Below are positions 18,774 to 28,377 of a stretch of DNA of 64,000 bases, in pieces. A program made the position numbers and the translations under genes. The notes under the pieces are model-generated. The model saw nothing but the letters and a program-made list of their open reading frames with translations, searched no databases and had not been told where the DNA came from. Within the stretch, counting starts at the first letter, position 1. Each line of letters starts with the position of its first letter. The stretch comes from Bacteroidota bacterium (lineage in GTDB: Bacteria; Bacteroidota; Bacteroidia; Bacteroidales; JACABE01), in NCBI GenBank assembly GCA_026391675.1, contig JAPLDQ010000011.1, forward strand, positions 62,001 through 126,000. Reading direction: 5' to 3'.

Positions 18774-21700
18774 ATGGGTAAACTTAGTATCATTTGCTTT
18801 TTCATATTGATTTTAATTTCCTGCAAAAGAGAGCAGGAAAAGAAAGTGATAAATCTTAATACCCTTAAATCTGAAAAAGCTGAAGGATATGTGGTTCCAA
18901 AGGATAGTATGGCTGAACCGGTTGTTACCTGTATTGATAAAAACAAACTTAAAAAGATAGCTTTCACTAAACCTTACAAAGTAGAAATTAAAAGCAATAT
19001 TCACCCAATAGTAAAACCTAAATCTAAATTATCAGTTCATCCTAAAATAATCAGTTTAAAAAAAGAATGCCTTATCATTAAAAAAATACACTTTTCTAAA
19101 AGTAGTGTTTTTATAGCTGGTACTCCCGAAGTTGTGAATGCTAAAGAAGCATTTACAAAATATCAGAATCCTCAAAATTTTTCTTCTTTTAGTAAATTAC
19201 AAGGTTTAAAGCAACAAAGTATCTTTTGTATGGAAGAAGATCAATATGGAAACTTATGGTTTGGAACCAATGGCGGTGGCGTAAGTAAATTCGACGGCAA
19301 ATTATTTTCGCATTATACTGACAGAGAAGGGCTGTCAAATAATGAAATAAGATGTATTCTAAGGGATAAAAAAGAAAATCTTTGGTTTGTTACTTTTGGA
19401 AAAGGAGTATGCAAGTTTGATGGTAAATTTTTTACACGTTTTACTACAGATGAAGGCTTATCTCATAATCAGGTACTATCAATTCTGGAAGATAAAGTCG
19501 GTAATATCTGGTTTGGAACCAATGGTGGTGGTGTATGCAAATATGACGGGGAATTCATTACCCAATATAACGAAAACACAGGCTTATCAAATAATTTAAT
19601 ATTAAGCATGCTGGAAGATAAAGCGGGAAATATATGGTTTGGAACTTTTGGTGGAGGAGTATGTAAATTTGATGGTAGCATATTTACACATTTTACTGTA
19701 AAAGATGGTCTTTCAGGAAATAACATATCCTGCATGCTGGAAGACAAATCTGGAAATTTATGGTTCGGTACCGATGCAAACGGACTAAATAGTTTTGATG
19801 GAAAAAATTTTATTTCATATACTGTAAAAGAGGGTTTGTCAAATAATATTGTCAGGTGTTTGCATCAGGATTATACCGGAAAAATTTGGATAGGTACCGA
19901 AGGTGGAGGTGTAAGTGTATTTAACGGGTCTTATTTTACAAATTTTACCACTAATGAGGGATTGTCCGGAAATTCAATATTAAGCATGCTTGAAGACAGA
20001 AACAATACGTTGTGGATAGGAACTTATGAAGGTGGTGTTAATAAATTCAGTGGGAAAATTTTTACAAATTATACAGATAAGGAAGGTTTGTCAAATAACC
20101 ATATAATGAGTATATTCAAAGATAATGAAGGCCGGTTATGGTTAGGTTCTAATGATGGGATAGTCAATATGTATGATGGAAAATCTTTTTCATATTTTAA
20201 TTTAAAGGCAGGTTTCGCAAACAGCAAAATATCTTCGATTGTTCAGGATACTAAAGGGAATTTATGGTTTGGGAGTTTAGGTAGTGGTGTTTGTAAATTT
20301 GATGGTAAATTTTTTACTTTTTTTGCTACCAAAGACGGATTATCAAATAATTATATTTATTGTATGCTGGCTGATAAGAAAGGGAATGTTTGGTTCGGGA
20401 CTTACGGTTCGGGAATTTGTAAATATAACGGGAATTCATTCACGAGCTTTACAACAAATGAAGGCCTTTCTGATAATAATGTTTTTAGTATAGCTGAAGT
20501 TAGTAATGGTGATATCTGGTTAGGATGTGGTGATGGAATGGCAAATAAATTTGACGGAAAACAATTTACCCATTATATTATAAATAAAGGCATACAACAT
20601 AATGTAGTCAGATCTGTTATGGAAGATAAGAACAGGAATATATGGTTTGGCACTTATGGCGGTGGTTTAAGTAAATATGATGGAAAATATTTCACGCATT
20701 TCACGGTTAAGGAAGGTCTATCAAGTAATAATATATTGAGTAGTATTGAGGATAAAAATGGGAATCTTTGGTTCGGAACAAGCTTAGGATTGAGTAAGCT
20801 TACAAAAACAATGTATGCCCGTATTGAAGATAGTGTAATGTTAAATTCTCTAAGTGAAAGTGCTGTAATTTTTAAAAGTTACACTCATGAAGATGGCTTT
20901 TTAGGTGTTGGTGTAAATACAGGGACGTCGATTTGCGAAGATAAGAATGGTATAATATGGATTGCTGCAAATGACCGGCTAACTGCATTTCATCCTGAAG
21001 GTGAATGTTCTGATACATTTCCTCCTGGTATTCAGCTTAACAACATTGATTTGTTTAATGAAAAAATAAATTGGGCTCAGCTTGAAAATAAAAAAGATAC
21101 TATTATTGTTTTAGGCAACGGAGTAAAAGTAGGGAATTTTGTTTTTAACAATATCTCAAAATGGAATTCTATTCCGGAAGGATTGAGTTTGGCATATGAC
21201 AATAATTTCCTGACTTTCAGATTTATTGGAATTACGCAAAAAAGTCCCAATAAAGTTCAATACCGTTATAAATTAGAAGGCATAGATGAAAACTGGAATT
21301 CATTAAGCGATATTACTGAGGCACATTATGGTAATCTGCCTTCAGGCGATTTTACCTTTAAAGTAAAAGCAATAAACAGTGATGGATATTGGAGTAAAGA
21401 ACTCAGTTATAGTTTTAACATTCGTCCGCCCTGGTGGAAAACATGGTGGGCTTATTCTTTATATATCATTTTAGTAGTTGCTGGTATATTATTATATATA
21501 AACTTACGGTTAAGAAATTTAAAAAAGCGACAAAAAATACTTGAAAAAACTGTAAAGGAAAGAACTGCTGAGCTGGAATTGCAGAAAAAAAGAAGCGATG
21601 AATTGTTGCTAAACATACTTCCTTCAGAAGTTGCAGAAGAGTTAAAGCAAAAAGGAAGTGCAAAAGCCAGACAATTTGATAATGTTACTGTGATGTTCAC

Positions 21701-22229
21701 AGATTTTAAAAATTTTACAGCTATTACTGAAAAACTTACACCAGCAGAACTTGTAGCTGAAATTCATAACTACTTCAAAGTTTTCGACAACATAATAGAT
21801 AAATACAATATTGAAAAAATAAAGACCATTGGAGATAGCTATATGTGTGCCAGTGGTCTTACATCATCAGCCAATAAAGCCACTGTGAACGATATGGTTA
21901 ACGCAGCTATTGAAATAAGGCAATATATAAGTGAGCATTTTCAAAACAAAAAGGCAAAAGGTAAAGAACCCTTCGAAATCAGAATTGGAATACACACTGG
22001 ACCGGTTGTTGCAGGAATAGTTGGAATAAAGAAATTTGCTTACGATATATGGGGCGATACTGTCAATATTGCATCACGAATGGAAAGTAGCGGAGAAGTC
22101 GGGAAAATAAATATCAGCAGTACTACTTTTGAATTGGTAAAAGAAAACTTCACATGTACTTATCGTGGTAAAATAGAAGCTAAAAACAAAGGAATGATTG
22201 ATATGTATTTTGTAGAGTATGCAAATTAA
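18774..22229 (+). CDS. Two-component-regulator-type propeller / Y_Y_Y / TM / class III adenylate cyclase fusion
   Basis: 14 repeats of D.xGNLWFGT..GGGVxKFDGKxFTxxT.xEGLSNN; Y_Y_Y-like YRYKLEGIDENWNSLSD...LPSGDFTFKVKAINSDGYWS; TM WWAYSLYIILVVAGILLYI; cyclase VMFTDFKNFTAITEKL, KIKTIGDSYM, YDIWGDTVNIASRMES. Confidence 0.93.
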   Translation: MGKLSIICFFILILISCKREQEKKVINLNTLKSEKAEGYVVPKDSMAEPVVTCIDKNKLKKIAFTKPYKVEIKSNIHPIVKPKSKLSVHPKIISLKKECLIIKKIHFSKSSVFIAGTPEVVNAKEAFTKYQNPQNFSSFSKLQGLKQQSIFCMEEDQYGNLWFGTNGGGVSKFDGKLFSHYTDREGLSNNEIRCILRDKKENLWFVTFGKGVCKFDGKFFTRFTTDEGLSHNQVLSILEDKVGNIWFGTNGGGVCKYDGEFITQYNENTGLSNNLILSMLEDKAGNIWFGTFGGGVCKFDGSIFTHFTVKDGLSGNNISCMLEDKSGNLWFGTDANGLNSFDGKNFISYTVKEGLSNNIVRCLHQDYTGKIWIGTEGGGVSVFNGSYFTNFTTNEGLSGNSILSMLEDRNNTLWIGTYEGGVNKFSGKIFTNYTDKEGLSNNHIMSIFKDNEGRLWLGSNDGIVNMYDGKSFSYFNLKAGFANSKISSIVQDTKGNLWFGSLGSGVCKFDGKFFTFFATKDGLSNNYIYCMLADKKGNVWFGTYGSGICKYNGNSFTSFTTNEGLSDNNVFSIAEVSNGDIWLGCGDGMANKFDGKQFTHYIINKGIQHNVVRSVMEDKNRNIWFGTYGGGLSKYDGKYFTHFTVKEGLSSNNILSSIEDKNGNLWFGTSLGLSKLTKTMYARIEDSVMLNSLSESAVIFKSYTHEDGFLGVGVNTGTSICEDKNGIIWIAANDRLTAFHPEGECSDTFPPGIQLNNIDLFNEKINWAQLENKKDTIIVLGNGVKVGNFVFNNISKWNSIPEGLSLAYDNNFLTFRFIGITQKSPNKVQYRYKLEGIDENWNSLSDITEAHYGNLPSGDFTFKVKAINSDGYWSKELSYSFNIRPPWWKTWWAYSLYIILVVAGILLYINLRLRNLKKRQKILEKTVKERTAELELQKKRSDELLLNILPSEVAEELKQKGSAKARQFDNVTVMFTDFKNFTAITEKLTPAELVAEIHNYFKVFDNIIDKYNIEKIKTIGDSYMCASGLTSSANKATVNDMVNAAIEIRQYISEHFQNKKAKGKEPFEIRIGIHTGPVVAGIVGIKKFAYDIWGDTVNIASRMESSGEVGKINISSTTFELVKENFTCTYRGKIEAKNKGMIDMYFVEYAN

Positions 22230-22291
22230 TGAATTTGATACCGCTTTTAAAATTTGAGTTATAAATTCATAATTCATAACTCATAACTCTT

Positions 22292-22903
22292 TTAAATTTT
22301 CTCTTCTGAGTTTTTCAGGATATTAAATAAAAACTCTCTTGCGCGGAACAATTGAGCTTTAACAGTACCAAGAGGAATATCCAGTTCATCAGCAATTTCT
22401 TCGTAAGAAAACTCGTCAAAATAACGCAATTTTATTAAATCGCGATAATGTGGTTTCAGTTTTTCAACGATGTCGCGCATCAGCTTTATTTTCTGCTTTT
22501 CTATGAATTTTTCTTCTGGGTCCAGGACATCTGAAGGAATATTATGTGAAATGTCATTGCCATCTTCGTCGAAATCGTAAGGCTTATTAATTGAAAAAGT
22601 CATTTTTTTCTTTTTCCTTATGAAGTCGATACAATTATTGGTGGCAATTTTAAATAACCAGGTACTAAATGCAAAATCAGGGCTGTATTGGCTCAGGTTT
22701 TTAAAAGCTTTTCCGAATGCTTCTATGGTCAGGTCTTCTGCATCTGTAGCATCATTCGTCATCTTAAGCATCATAAAATAAAGCGATTCCCGGTAATTGT
22801 TCATCAAATCAGCATACGCTTTCTGGTCGCCTTTATCTAAGGCAAGCCTGACCAGATCATAGTCGCGTTGTGCTTTTTCGGTGAGTTTAGTATTTACTTC
22901 CAT
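22292..22903 (-). CDS. Sigma-70 family (ECF-type) RNA polymerase sigma factor
   Basis: DAEDLTIEAFGKAFKNLSQY, FSTWLFKIATNNCIDFIRKKK, LIKLRYFDEFSYEEIADELDIPLGTVKAQLFRAREFL. Confidence 0.95.
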   Translation of the reverse strand: MEVNTKLTEKAQRDYDLVRLALDKGDQKAYADLMNNYRESLYFMMLKMTNDATDAEDLTIEAFGKAFKNLSQYSPDFAFSTWLFKIATNNCIDFIRKKKKMTFSINKPYDFDEDGNDISHNIPSDVLDPEEKFIEKQKIKLMRDIVEKLKPHYRDLIKLRYFDEFSYEEIADELDIPLGTVKAQLFRAREFLFNILKNSEEKI

Positions 22904-24027
22904 TTATCAGGTCTCGAAATCGAATTTATTAAAACAATAATCGGATTTAAAACTACAAAAAATAATTCAAAAACAGGTACCAAAAGTAAAAAATTCTTTT
23001 CATTCAGTTTCAGCATTGCTTTTTTAAAAATCACGATTTGGCTTATCAATCGTAGCAAAAATAAAATAATAATGATTAATAAATAATAATTATTAACAAG
23101 CAGGCTTACAAAAGTAATAAAAAATATAAGTTGCGACAAACTATAAATTCCCAACCATAATTTGGTTGAAAATTTATAATACTTTCCTGACGTTAAGTGC
23201 CTTCTTTTCTGGGTAATCCATGTGGAAAATGTTTTCTTAGCCTCAGAAACAGTGTGACTGTCATTATGTATCATTATCCGGCAATTTTTTTTATTGGCAG
23301 CAGCATTTACAAAAAGGTCATCATCACCGGATTTTATTTTATAATGATTAATAAATCCATTTTGTCTGTAAAATAATGATTTGCGATAAGCAAGATTACG
23401 TCCCACACCCATATAAGCCTTACCAAAAAGCGCCATTGATAAATATTGTAGCGCAATATGCAATGTGTCAAACCTGATTATCTTATTCATAAAGCCCGTC
23501 TCGTATTTGTATTTACCATAACCCAGCACAATCTCAGTTCCTTGCTGAAACTGAGCTTGCATTTGGTCAATCCATTTAAGGCTGCCTGGTTTACAATCGG
23601 CATCAGTTAGTAAAACAATATCATTTTTAGCAGATTTTATACCTAATGTCAACGGGAATTTTTTCCCTCTGAAGAAATTAACGTTATCAATAAAATTAAC
23701 AATTTTTAAATGAGGGTATTTTTCAGATAAAATCTTTAATAAATAATATGTATCATCATTAGATGCATCATTAACAACCACAACTTCAAAATCAGGATAA
23801 TCCTGTTCTAAAATAAGTGGTAAGTTTGCTTTTAAGTTGTGGTATTCGTTTTTAGCACAAATTACAACAGAAACAGCCTGTTGTTTTACTGTTTTTATAT
23901 TGGGTTTATAAAATGCAAGTTTGCTGAAAACAAGCCAGTAATAGAACAGCTGAACAAGAAATGCACCATAATATGCAAAAAGGAGCAAGTTAGTAATCAG
24001 ATTATCAGTTATAACATCAAAATTCAT
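22894..24027 (-). CDS. Glycosyltransferase family 2 membrane protein
   Basis: VSVVICAKNEYHNLKANLPLILEQDYPDFEVVVVNDASNDDT, LLTDADCKP, and C-terminal TM helices. Confidence 0.92.
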   Translation of the reverse strand: MNFDVITDNLITNLLLFAYYGAFLVQLFYYWLVFSKLAFYKPNIKTVKQQAVSVVICAKNEYHNLKANLPLILEQDYPDFEVVVVNDASNDDTYYLLKILSEKYPHLKIVNFIDNVNFFRGKKFPLTLGIKSAKNDIVLLTDADCKPGSLKWIDQMQAQFQQGTEIVLGYGKYKYETGFMNKIIRFDTLHIALQYLSMALFGKAYMGVGRNLAYRKSLFYRQNGFINHYKIKSGDDDLFVNAAANKKNCRIMIHNDSHTVSEAKKTFSTWITQKRRHLTSGKYYKFSTKLWLGIYSLSQLIFFITFVSLLVNNYYLLIIIILFLLRLISQIVIFKKAMLKLNEKNFLLLVPVFELFFVVLNPIIVLINSISRPDKWK

Positions 24028-24173
24028 TTTCTTTTAAATTGAATCTACAAAATTATTTATAATATAGGAATTAGATTTATCTTTGGAAAATATTTATAAA
24101 CATAATGCTTAATTTTTAAATTGTTGATAATTAATAATTTAATCAGTATTATGATTTTTACTCACAATTACTT

Positions 24174-25304
24174 ATGGATTTTACTTTACAGGGACAAGAT
24201 AAGAAATCAAAAGCAAGAGCCGGAGAAATAAAAACGGCTCATGGTAATATTCAAACACCCATTTTTATGCCGGTAGGTACTGTTGGCTCAGTAAAGGCAG
24301 TACACATGAATGATGTGAAAAATGATATCGGAGCACAAATTATTTTAGGAAATACCTATCATTTATATCTCAGGCCGGGACTTGATATATTACAACAAGC
24401 CGGTGGTTTACATAAATTTATTGGCTGGGAAAAGCCAATATTAACCGACAGTGGTGGCTATCAGGTATATTCTTTGTCCGGTACACGTAAAATGAAAGAA
24501 GAAGGTGTCGTTTTTCAATCACATATTGATGGTTCACGCCATACATTTACACCTGAAAAAGTGATGGATATACAACGGGTTATCGGTGCTGACATTATTA
24601 TGGCATTTGATGAATGTACACCTTATCCCTGTGATTATGATTATGCCAGCAAATCAATGGAACTAACCCATCGCTGGCTGAAAAGATGTATTACCCAGTT
24701 TGATACAACAACGCCAATTTATGGCTCATCACAGTCATTGTTTCCTATTGTACAGGGTAGCGTTTACCGCGATTTAAGGATAAAATCTGCTGAAGAAATA
24801 GCTTCTCATCAGAGGGAAGGCAATGCTATCGGTGGTTTATCAGTCGGTGAGCCTGTTGAAATTATGTATGAACTGACAGAACTGGTCTGTAGTATATTAC
24901 CCGAAGATAAACCGCGTTATTTAATGGGTGTTGGTACTCCATCCAATATTTTGGAAAGTATTGCGTTAGGTATTGATATGATGGATTGTGTTATGCCAAC
25001 CCGGAATGCCCGGAATGGTATGTTGTTTACAAGCGAAGGCATTATCAATATTAAAAACGAAAAGTGGAAAAATGATTTTTCAGCTGTTGATCCAAACGGA
25101 AAAAGTTATGTTGACAGTCAATATACAAGGGCTTATTTGCGTCATTTATTTCAGGCACAGGAGATGCTGGCAGCTATGATAGCCAGTGTACACAATCTGA
25201 ATTTTTATTTATGGCTGGTTGGTGAAGCACGCAATAAAATATTACAGGGTAGTTTTGCAGATTGGAAAAATAGTATGGTTCAAAAATTAAGCAATCGATT
25301 GTAA
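24174..25304 (+). CDS. tgt: tRNA-guanine transglycosylase
   Basis: TPIFMPVGTVGSVKA, LTDSGGYQVYSLS, GGLSVGEP, MGVGTP, DMMDCVMPTRNARNG. Confidence 0.97.
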   Translation: MDFTLQGQDKKSKARAGEIKTAHGNIQTPIFMPVGTVGSVKAVHMNDVKNDIGAQIILGNTYHLYLRPGLDILQQAGGLHKFIGWEKPILTDSGGYQVYSLSGTRKMKEEGVVFQSHIDGSRHTFTPEKVMDIQRVIGADIIMAFDECTPYPCDYDYASKSMELTHRWLKRCITQFDTTTPIYGSSQSLFPIVQGSVYRDLRIKSAEEIASHQREGNAIGGLSVGEPVEIMYELTELVCSILPEDKPRYLMGVGTPSNILESIALGIDMMDCVMPTRNARNGMLFTSEGIINIKNEKWKNDFSAVDPNGKSYVDSQYTRAYLRHLFQAQEMLAAMIASVHNLNFYLWLVGEARNKILQGSFADWKNSMVQKLSNRL

Positions 25305-25319
25305 ATTAATAGAAAACAG

Positions 25320-26399
25320 ATGATTAAGAAACTTGATTTATATATTATCCGTAAATTTTTAGGTACTTTCTTTTATGCTATTGCATTAATTATTATTGTA
25401 GTAATCATATTTGATATTTCCGAAAAAATAGATGATTTTATCGAAAAGAAAGCACCTTTACATGATATTATTTTTAATTATTACCTTAATTTTATTCCAT
25501 ATTTCATTAATCTTTTCAGTCCGCTGTTTACTTTTGTTGCAGTAATCTTTTTTACTTCCAAAATGGCATCAAATACTGAAGTGGTTGCCATTTTAAATGC
25601 CGGAGTAAGTTTTAAACGTTTTCTTTATCCCTATATATTATCGGCAGTAATTATCGGTTTAATGACTTTTTATCTGGCAAACTTTTTGATTCCTAATGTA
25701 AATGTACATCGTCTGGCCTTCGAAAAGAAATATATAAAGAACAATTTTAAAGCGAGTAAAACCAATTATCATTTGCAGCTTGAAAAAGGAACTTATGTTT
25801 ATCTGGAAGGATTTGATAATTTTTCCAATAATGGCTTCCGTTTCTCAATAGAAAAAATAAATGAAACAGGATTGTTCTATAAGCTTACCGCTGAGCAGAT
25901 TACATGGGACAGTACAAGTGGAAAATGGCATTTGTTAAATTGTACGATTCGAACATTGGATGGTACTAACGAAATATACAACAGAAAAGATAATATGGAT
26001 TTAGCCATGAATATTCGCCCTTCCGATTTTACTAAAGAGAATGCTGATGTTGAGACGATGGATTATACACAGTTACGTAAATTTATAAACCAGGAAAAAC
26101 TTAGAGGCTCCGACAGGGTTAAGTTTTACGAAGTGGAGAAGTATCAGCGTATTTCCTATCCGTTTGCAACTATTGTACTTACTTTGATTGGAGTTTCGCT
26201 TTCGTCGAGAAAAGTAAGGGGCGGAATCGGTTTAAACCTGGCTTTTGGGCTGGCTATAACATTTTCTTTTATTTTATTTATGAAAATATCAACTGTATTT
26301 GCCACTTATGGCAATTTACCTGCTTATTTATCAGTATGGATACCTATAATATTGTTTGGATTAATGGCGGTACAACTCATTAAAAAGGCTCCAAAATAA
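25320..26399 (+). CDS. LptF/LptG family (YjgP/YjgQ) permease
   Basis: LDLYIIRKFLGTFFYAI N-terminus, large periplasmic domain, C-terminal TM cluster; position after tgt. Confidence 0.9.
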   Translation: MIKKLDLYIIRKFLGTFFYAIALIIIVVIIFDISEKIDDFIEKKAPLHDIIFNYYLNFIPYFINLFSPLFTFVAVIFFTSKMASNTEVVAILNAGVSFKRFLYPYILSAVIIGLMTFYLANFLIPNVNVHRLAFEKKYIKNNFKASKTNYHLQLEKGTYVYLEGFDNFSNNGFRFSIEKINETGLFYKLTAEQITWDSTSGKWHLLNCTIRTLDGTNEIYNRKDNMDLAMNIRPSDFTKENADVETMDYTQLRKFINQEKLRGSDRVKFYEVEKYQRISYPFATIVLTLIGVSLSSRKVRGGIGLNLAFGLAITFSFILFMKISTVFATYGNLPAYLSVWIPIILFGLMAVQLIKKAPK

Positions 26400-26416
26400 A
26401 TTATTTTAAATAAAGT

Positions 26417-26447
26417 TTTGATATATAAAAACTTATTTATAATTTTG
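26417..26447 (+). promoter_or_regulatory. Bacteroidetes-type promoter for rpsU (TTTG-N19-TAATTTTG)
   Basis: TTTG 26417-26420 and TAATTTTG 26440-26447, 19-bp spacing. Confidence 0.7.
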
Positions 26448-26496
26448 CCGACCAATTTAAAAATAATATTAATTAAAAAAGAAAGAGGTATTCATT

Positions 26497-26691
26497 ATGA
26501 TTATCGTTCCAATTAAAGAAGGTGAAAACATCGACCGCGCGTTGAAAAAATTAAAAAGAAAATTTGAAAAAACAGGTGTAGTAAAAGAACTACGTAACCG
26601 TCAAAAATTTACAAAACCTTCTATAGTTTCAAGGGAACAACGCTTAAAAGCTATTTACGTTCAGCAGATGCAGCAGAACAACGAAATATAA
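26497..26691 (+). CDS. rpsU: 30S ribosomal protein S21
   Basis: MIIVPIKEGENIDRALKKLKRKFEKTGVVKELRNRQKFTKPS. Confidence 0.97.
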   Translation: MIIVPIKEGENIDRALKKLKRKFEKTGVVKELRNRQKFTKPSIVSREQRLKAIYVQQMQQNNEI

Positions 26692-26727
26692 TAGCCGGCG
26701 TTTTACTATCATAAACGAATTAATATA

Positions 26728-26779
26728 GAAAATCTGTAATACAATATTTAAATTGTATTACAGGTTTTCTTATTTTTAT
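26728..26779 (+). terminator. Intrinsic terminator after rpsU
   Basis: 18-bp stem gaaaatctgtaatacaat / attgtattacaggttttc (one G-U pair), then a T-rich tail. Confidence 0.85.
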
Positions 26780-26893
26780 ACCTGAAGTGCATTAAAAAAT
26801 AAAGAATTTTGGCAGAATTTGTTATCCTGCTTTTAGCACTGTTAATTTTTGAAAGATTGCTTTCAAAATAATAACATTTCATTAAATTTAGTG

Positions 26894-26924
26894 TTTATTA
26901 ATTAATAGTATTTCATTAGCTTTG
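26894..26924 (+). promoter_or_regulatory. Putative promoter for the XerC/D gene (TTTA-N19-TAGCTTTG)
   Basis: TAGCTTTG at 26917-26924 matches TAnnTTTG, with TTTA 19 bp upstream. Confidence 0.5.
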
Positions 26925-26970
26925 CAATAAGACAGAAAAATGCAGTAGTTATAATATTTAAGAAGATAAC

Positions 26971-27861
26971 ATGATGTTCAAGGATCAATTCCTGCAATAT
27001 ATTAAATACGAAAAAAGGTATTCACCCAACACATGTATTGCGTATGAACATGATCTGAAACAATTTTTCGAATTTATCCAAACAAATTATTCAACAAAAG
27101 AAATCACTGAAATAAACCATCAGATGATGCGTGCATGGCTTAGCTCGTTAATGGAAGCCGGAGTTCAGGCCAGAAGTATCAATAGAAAGATTACTACTCT
27201 TAAATCCTTTTACAAATTTTTATTAAGAGAAAAACATATAACTACTAATCCGACAACTAAAATCATTTCACCGAAAACGCCTAAAAAATTACCGGTTTAT
27301 GTAGAAGAAGCCAATATGGAAAAATTACTGGAGGATGAATTCTCTGATGAATACCTCGAACTTCGCAATATGCTTATACTGGAAGTGCTTTACGATACCG
27401 GAATCCGGCTCACTGAGCTGATAAACCTGAAGCATGAAGATATAGATATGGTGAATTTAAGTATGAAAGTATTAGGAAAAAGAAATAAAGAAAGAATCAT
27501 TCCGATAAGTAAATTATTAAAAGATAAAATACTTCATTTCTTTGAAGTGAAGAACAGACTTGGTCTTGCATCAATGGAAAAAGAAAATTTCATTTTTTTA
27601 ACAAAAAATTTAAAAAAATTGTATACAAAACTTGTTTATCGGGTCGTTTATTATTATCTTAGCAAAATAACTACAATTAATAAAAAGAGTCCGCATGTTT
27701 TACGTCATTCCTTTGCTACACACATGCTTAACAATGGTGCCGACCTTAATGCTATCAAAGAAATTTTGGGACATTCCAATCTTACTGCAACACAGGTTTA
27801 TACGCACAACACAATTAATAAATTAAAAACTATTTATAAACAAGCCCATCCCAGGGCATAA
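26971..27861 (+). CDS. XerC/XerD-type tyrosine recombinase
   Basis: N-terminal SAM-like core-binding domain; LYDTGIRLTELINL, HVLRHSFATHMLNNGADL, LGHSNLTATQVYTH. Confidence 0.95.
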   Translation: MMFKDQFLQYIKYEKRYSPNTCIAYEHDLKQFFEFIQTNYSTKEITEINHQMMRAWLSSLMEAGVQARSINRKITTLKSFYKFLLREKHITTNPTTKIISPKTPKKLPVYVEEANMEKLLEDEFSDEYLELRNMLILEVLYDTGIRLTELINLKHEDIDMVNLSMKVLGKRNKERIIPISKLLKDKILHFFEVKNRLGLASMEKENFIFLTKNLKKLYTKLVYRVVYYYLSKITTINKKSPHVLRHSFATHMLNNGADLNAIKEILGHSNLTATQVYTHNTINKLKTIYKQAHPRA

Positions 27862-27862
27862 A

Positions 27863-28177
27863 ATGGAGGTAAATATTATGAAAGTAATGATTAACGCTGT
27901 AAAATTTAAAACTGATAGAAAATTAGAAGATTTCATAAACGAAAAAGTAAAAAAACTTTCAAGCAATTATACAGATATAATTGGAAGTGAAGTAATCTTA
28001 AAATTAGATAATACCGAAGATTTAGATAATAAAGTGGCTGAAATACGATTAATGATACCCGGAAATGATTTATTTGCCAAGAAAAATTGCAAAACTTTTG
28101 AAGGAGCTACAGATCAGGCAGTTGAAGCTTTAAGAAAACAATTAATTAAACATAAAGAAAAGATTAGAGGAATATAA
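27863..28177 (+). CDS. Ribosome hibernation/ribosome-associated factor (HPF/RaiA family)
   Basis: NAVKFKTDRKLEDFINEKVKKLSSNYTDIIGSEVILKLDN...FEGATDQAVEALRKQLIKHKEK. Confidence 0.9.
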   Translation: MEVNIMKVMINAVKFKTDRKLEDFINEKVKKLSSNYTDIIGSEVILKLDNTEDLDNKVAEIRLMIPGNDLFAKKNCKTFEGATDQAVEALRKQLIKHKEKIRGI

Positions 28178-28199
28178 TCGAAAAAAAAACAAAATAAAT

Positions 28200-28230
28200 T
28201 TTGGTTGTATTAAAATTTTTTATATTTTTG
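28200..28230 (+). promoter_or_regulatory. Bacteroidetes-type promoter for the tRNA cluster (TTTG-N19-TATTTTTG)
   Basis: TTTG 28200-28203, TATTTTTG 28223-28230, 19-bp spacing, just upstream of the tRNA genes. Confidence 0.65.
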
Positions 28231-28264
28231 CAGTCCTTTTCAAAAAAAGGACTGTTTTTTTTTA
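28231..28264 (+). terminator. Terminator-like hairpin with T-run
   Basis: cagtcctttt-caaa-aaaaggactg followed by about ten T residues, directly abutting the promoter above. Confidence 0.7.
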
Positions 28265-28282
28265 TAATGTAGGAATACCAAT

Positions 28283-28356
28283 GCCGATGTAGCTCAGTTG
28301 GCCAGAGCAGCTGATTTGTAATCAGCTGGTCGGGGGTTCGAATCCCTCCATCGGCT
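28283..28356 (+). tRNA. tRNA-Thr (anticodon TGT)
   Basis: Acceptor gccgatg/catcggc; anticodon arm ctgat-ttgtaat-atcag; T arm ggggg-ttcgaat-ccctc-like. Confidence 0.95.
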
Positions 28357-28377
28357 CATCAATAAAAAAGGACAATT

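Noticed and set aside
19469-19747. 92-aa minus-strand ORF within the propeller region
   Set aside because: Its apparent internal repetition (PPPLVPNQILPTLSS) is the reverse reading of the propeller repeats, not an independent repeat protein.
26971-27861. Tyrosine recombinase as an integrase of a mobile island
   Set aside because: Sequence and context (rpsU - recombinase - raiA/hpf - tRNAs - tuf) fit a housekeeping XerC/D; no flanking att-like repeats or phage genes were seen despite the nearby tRNAs.
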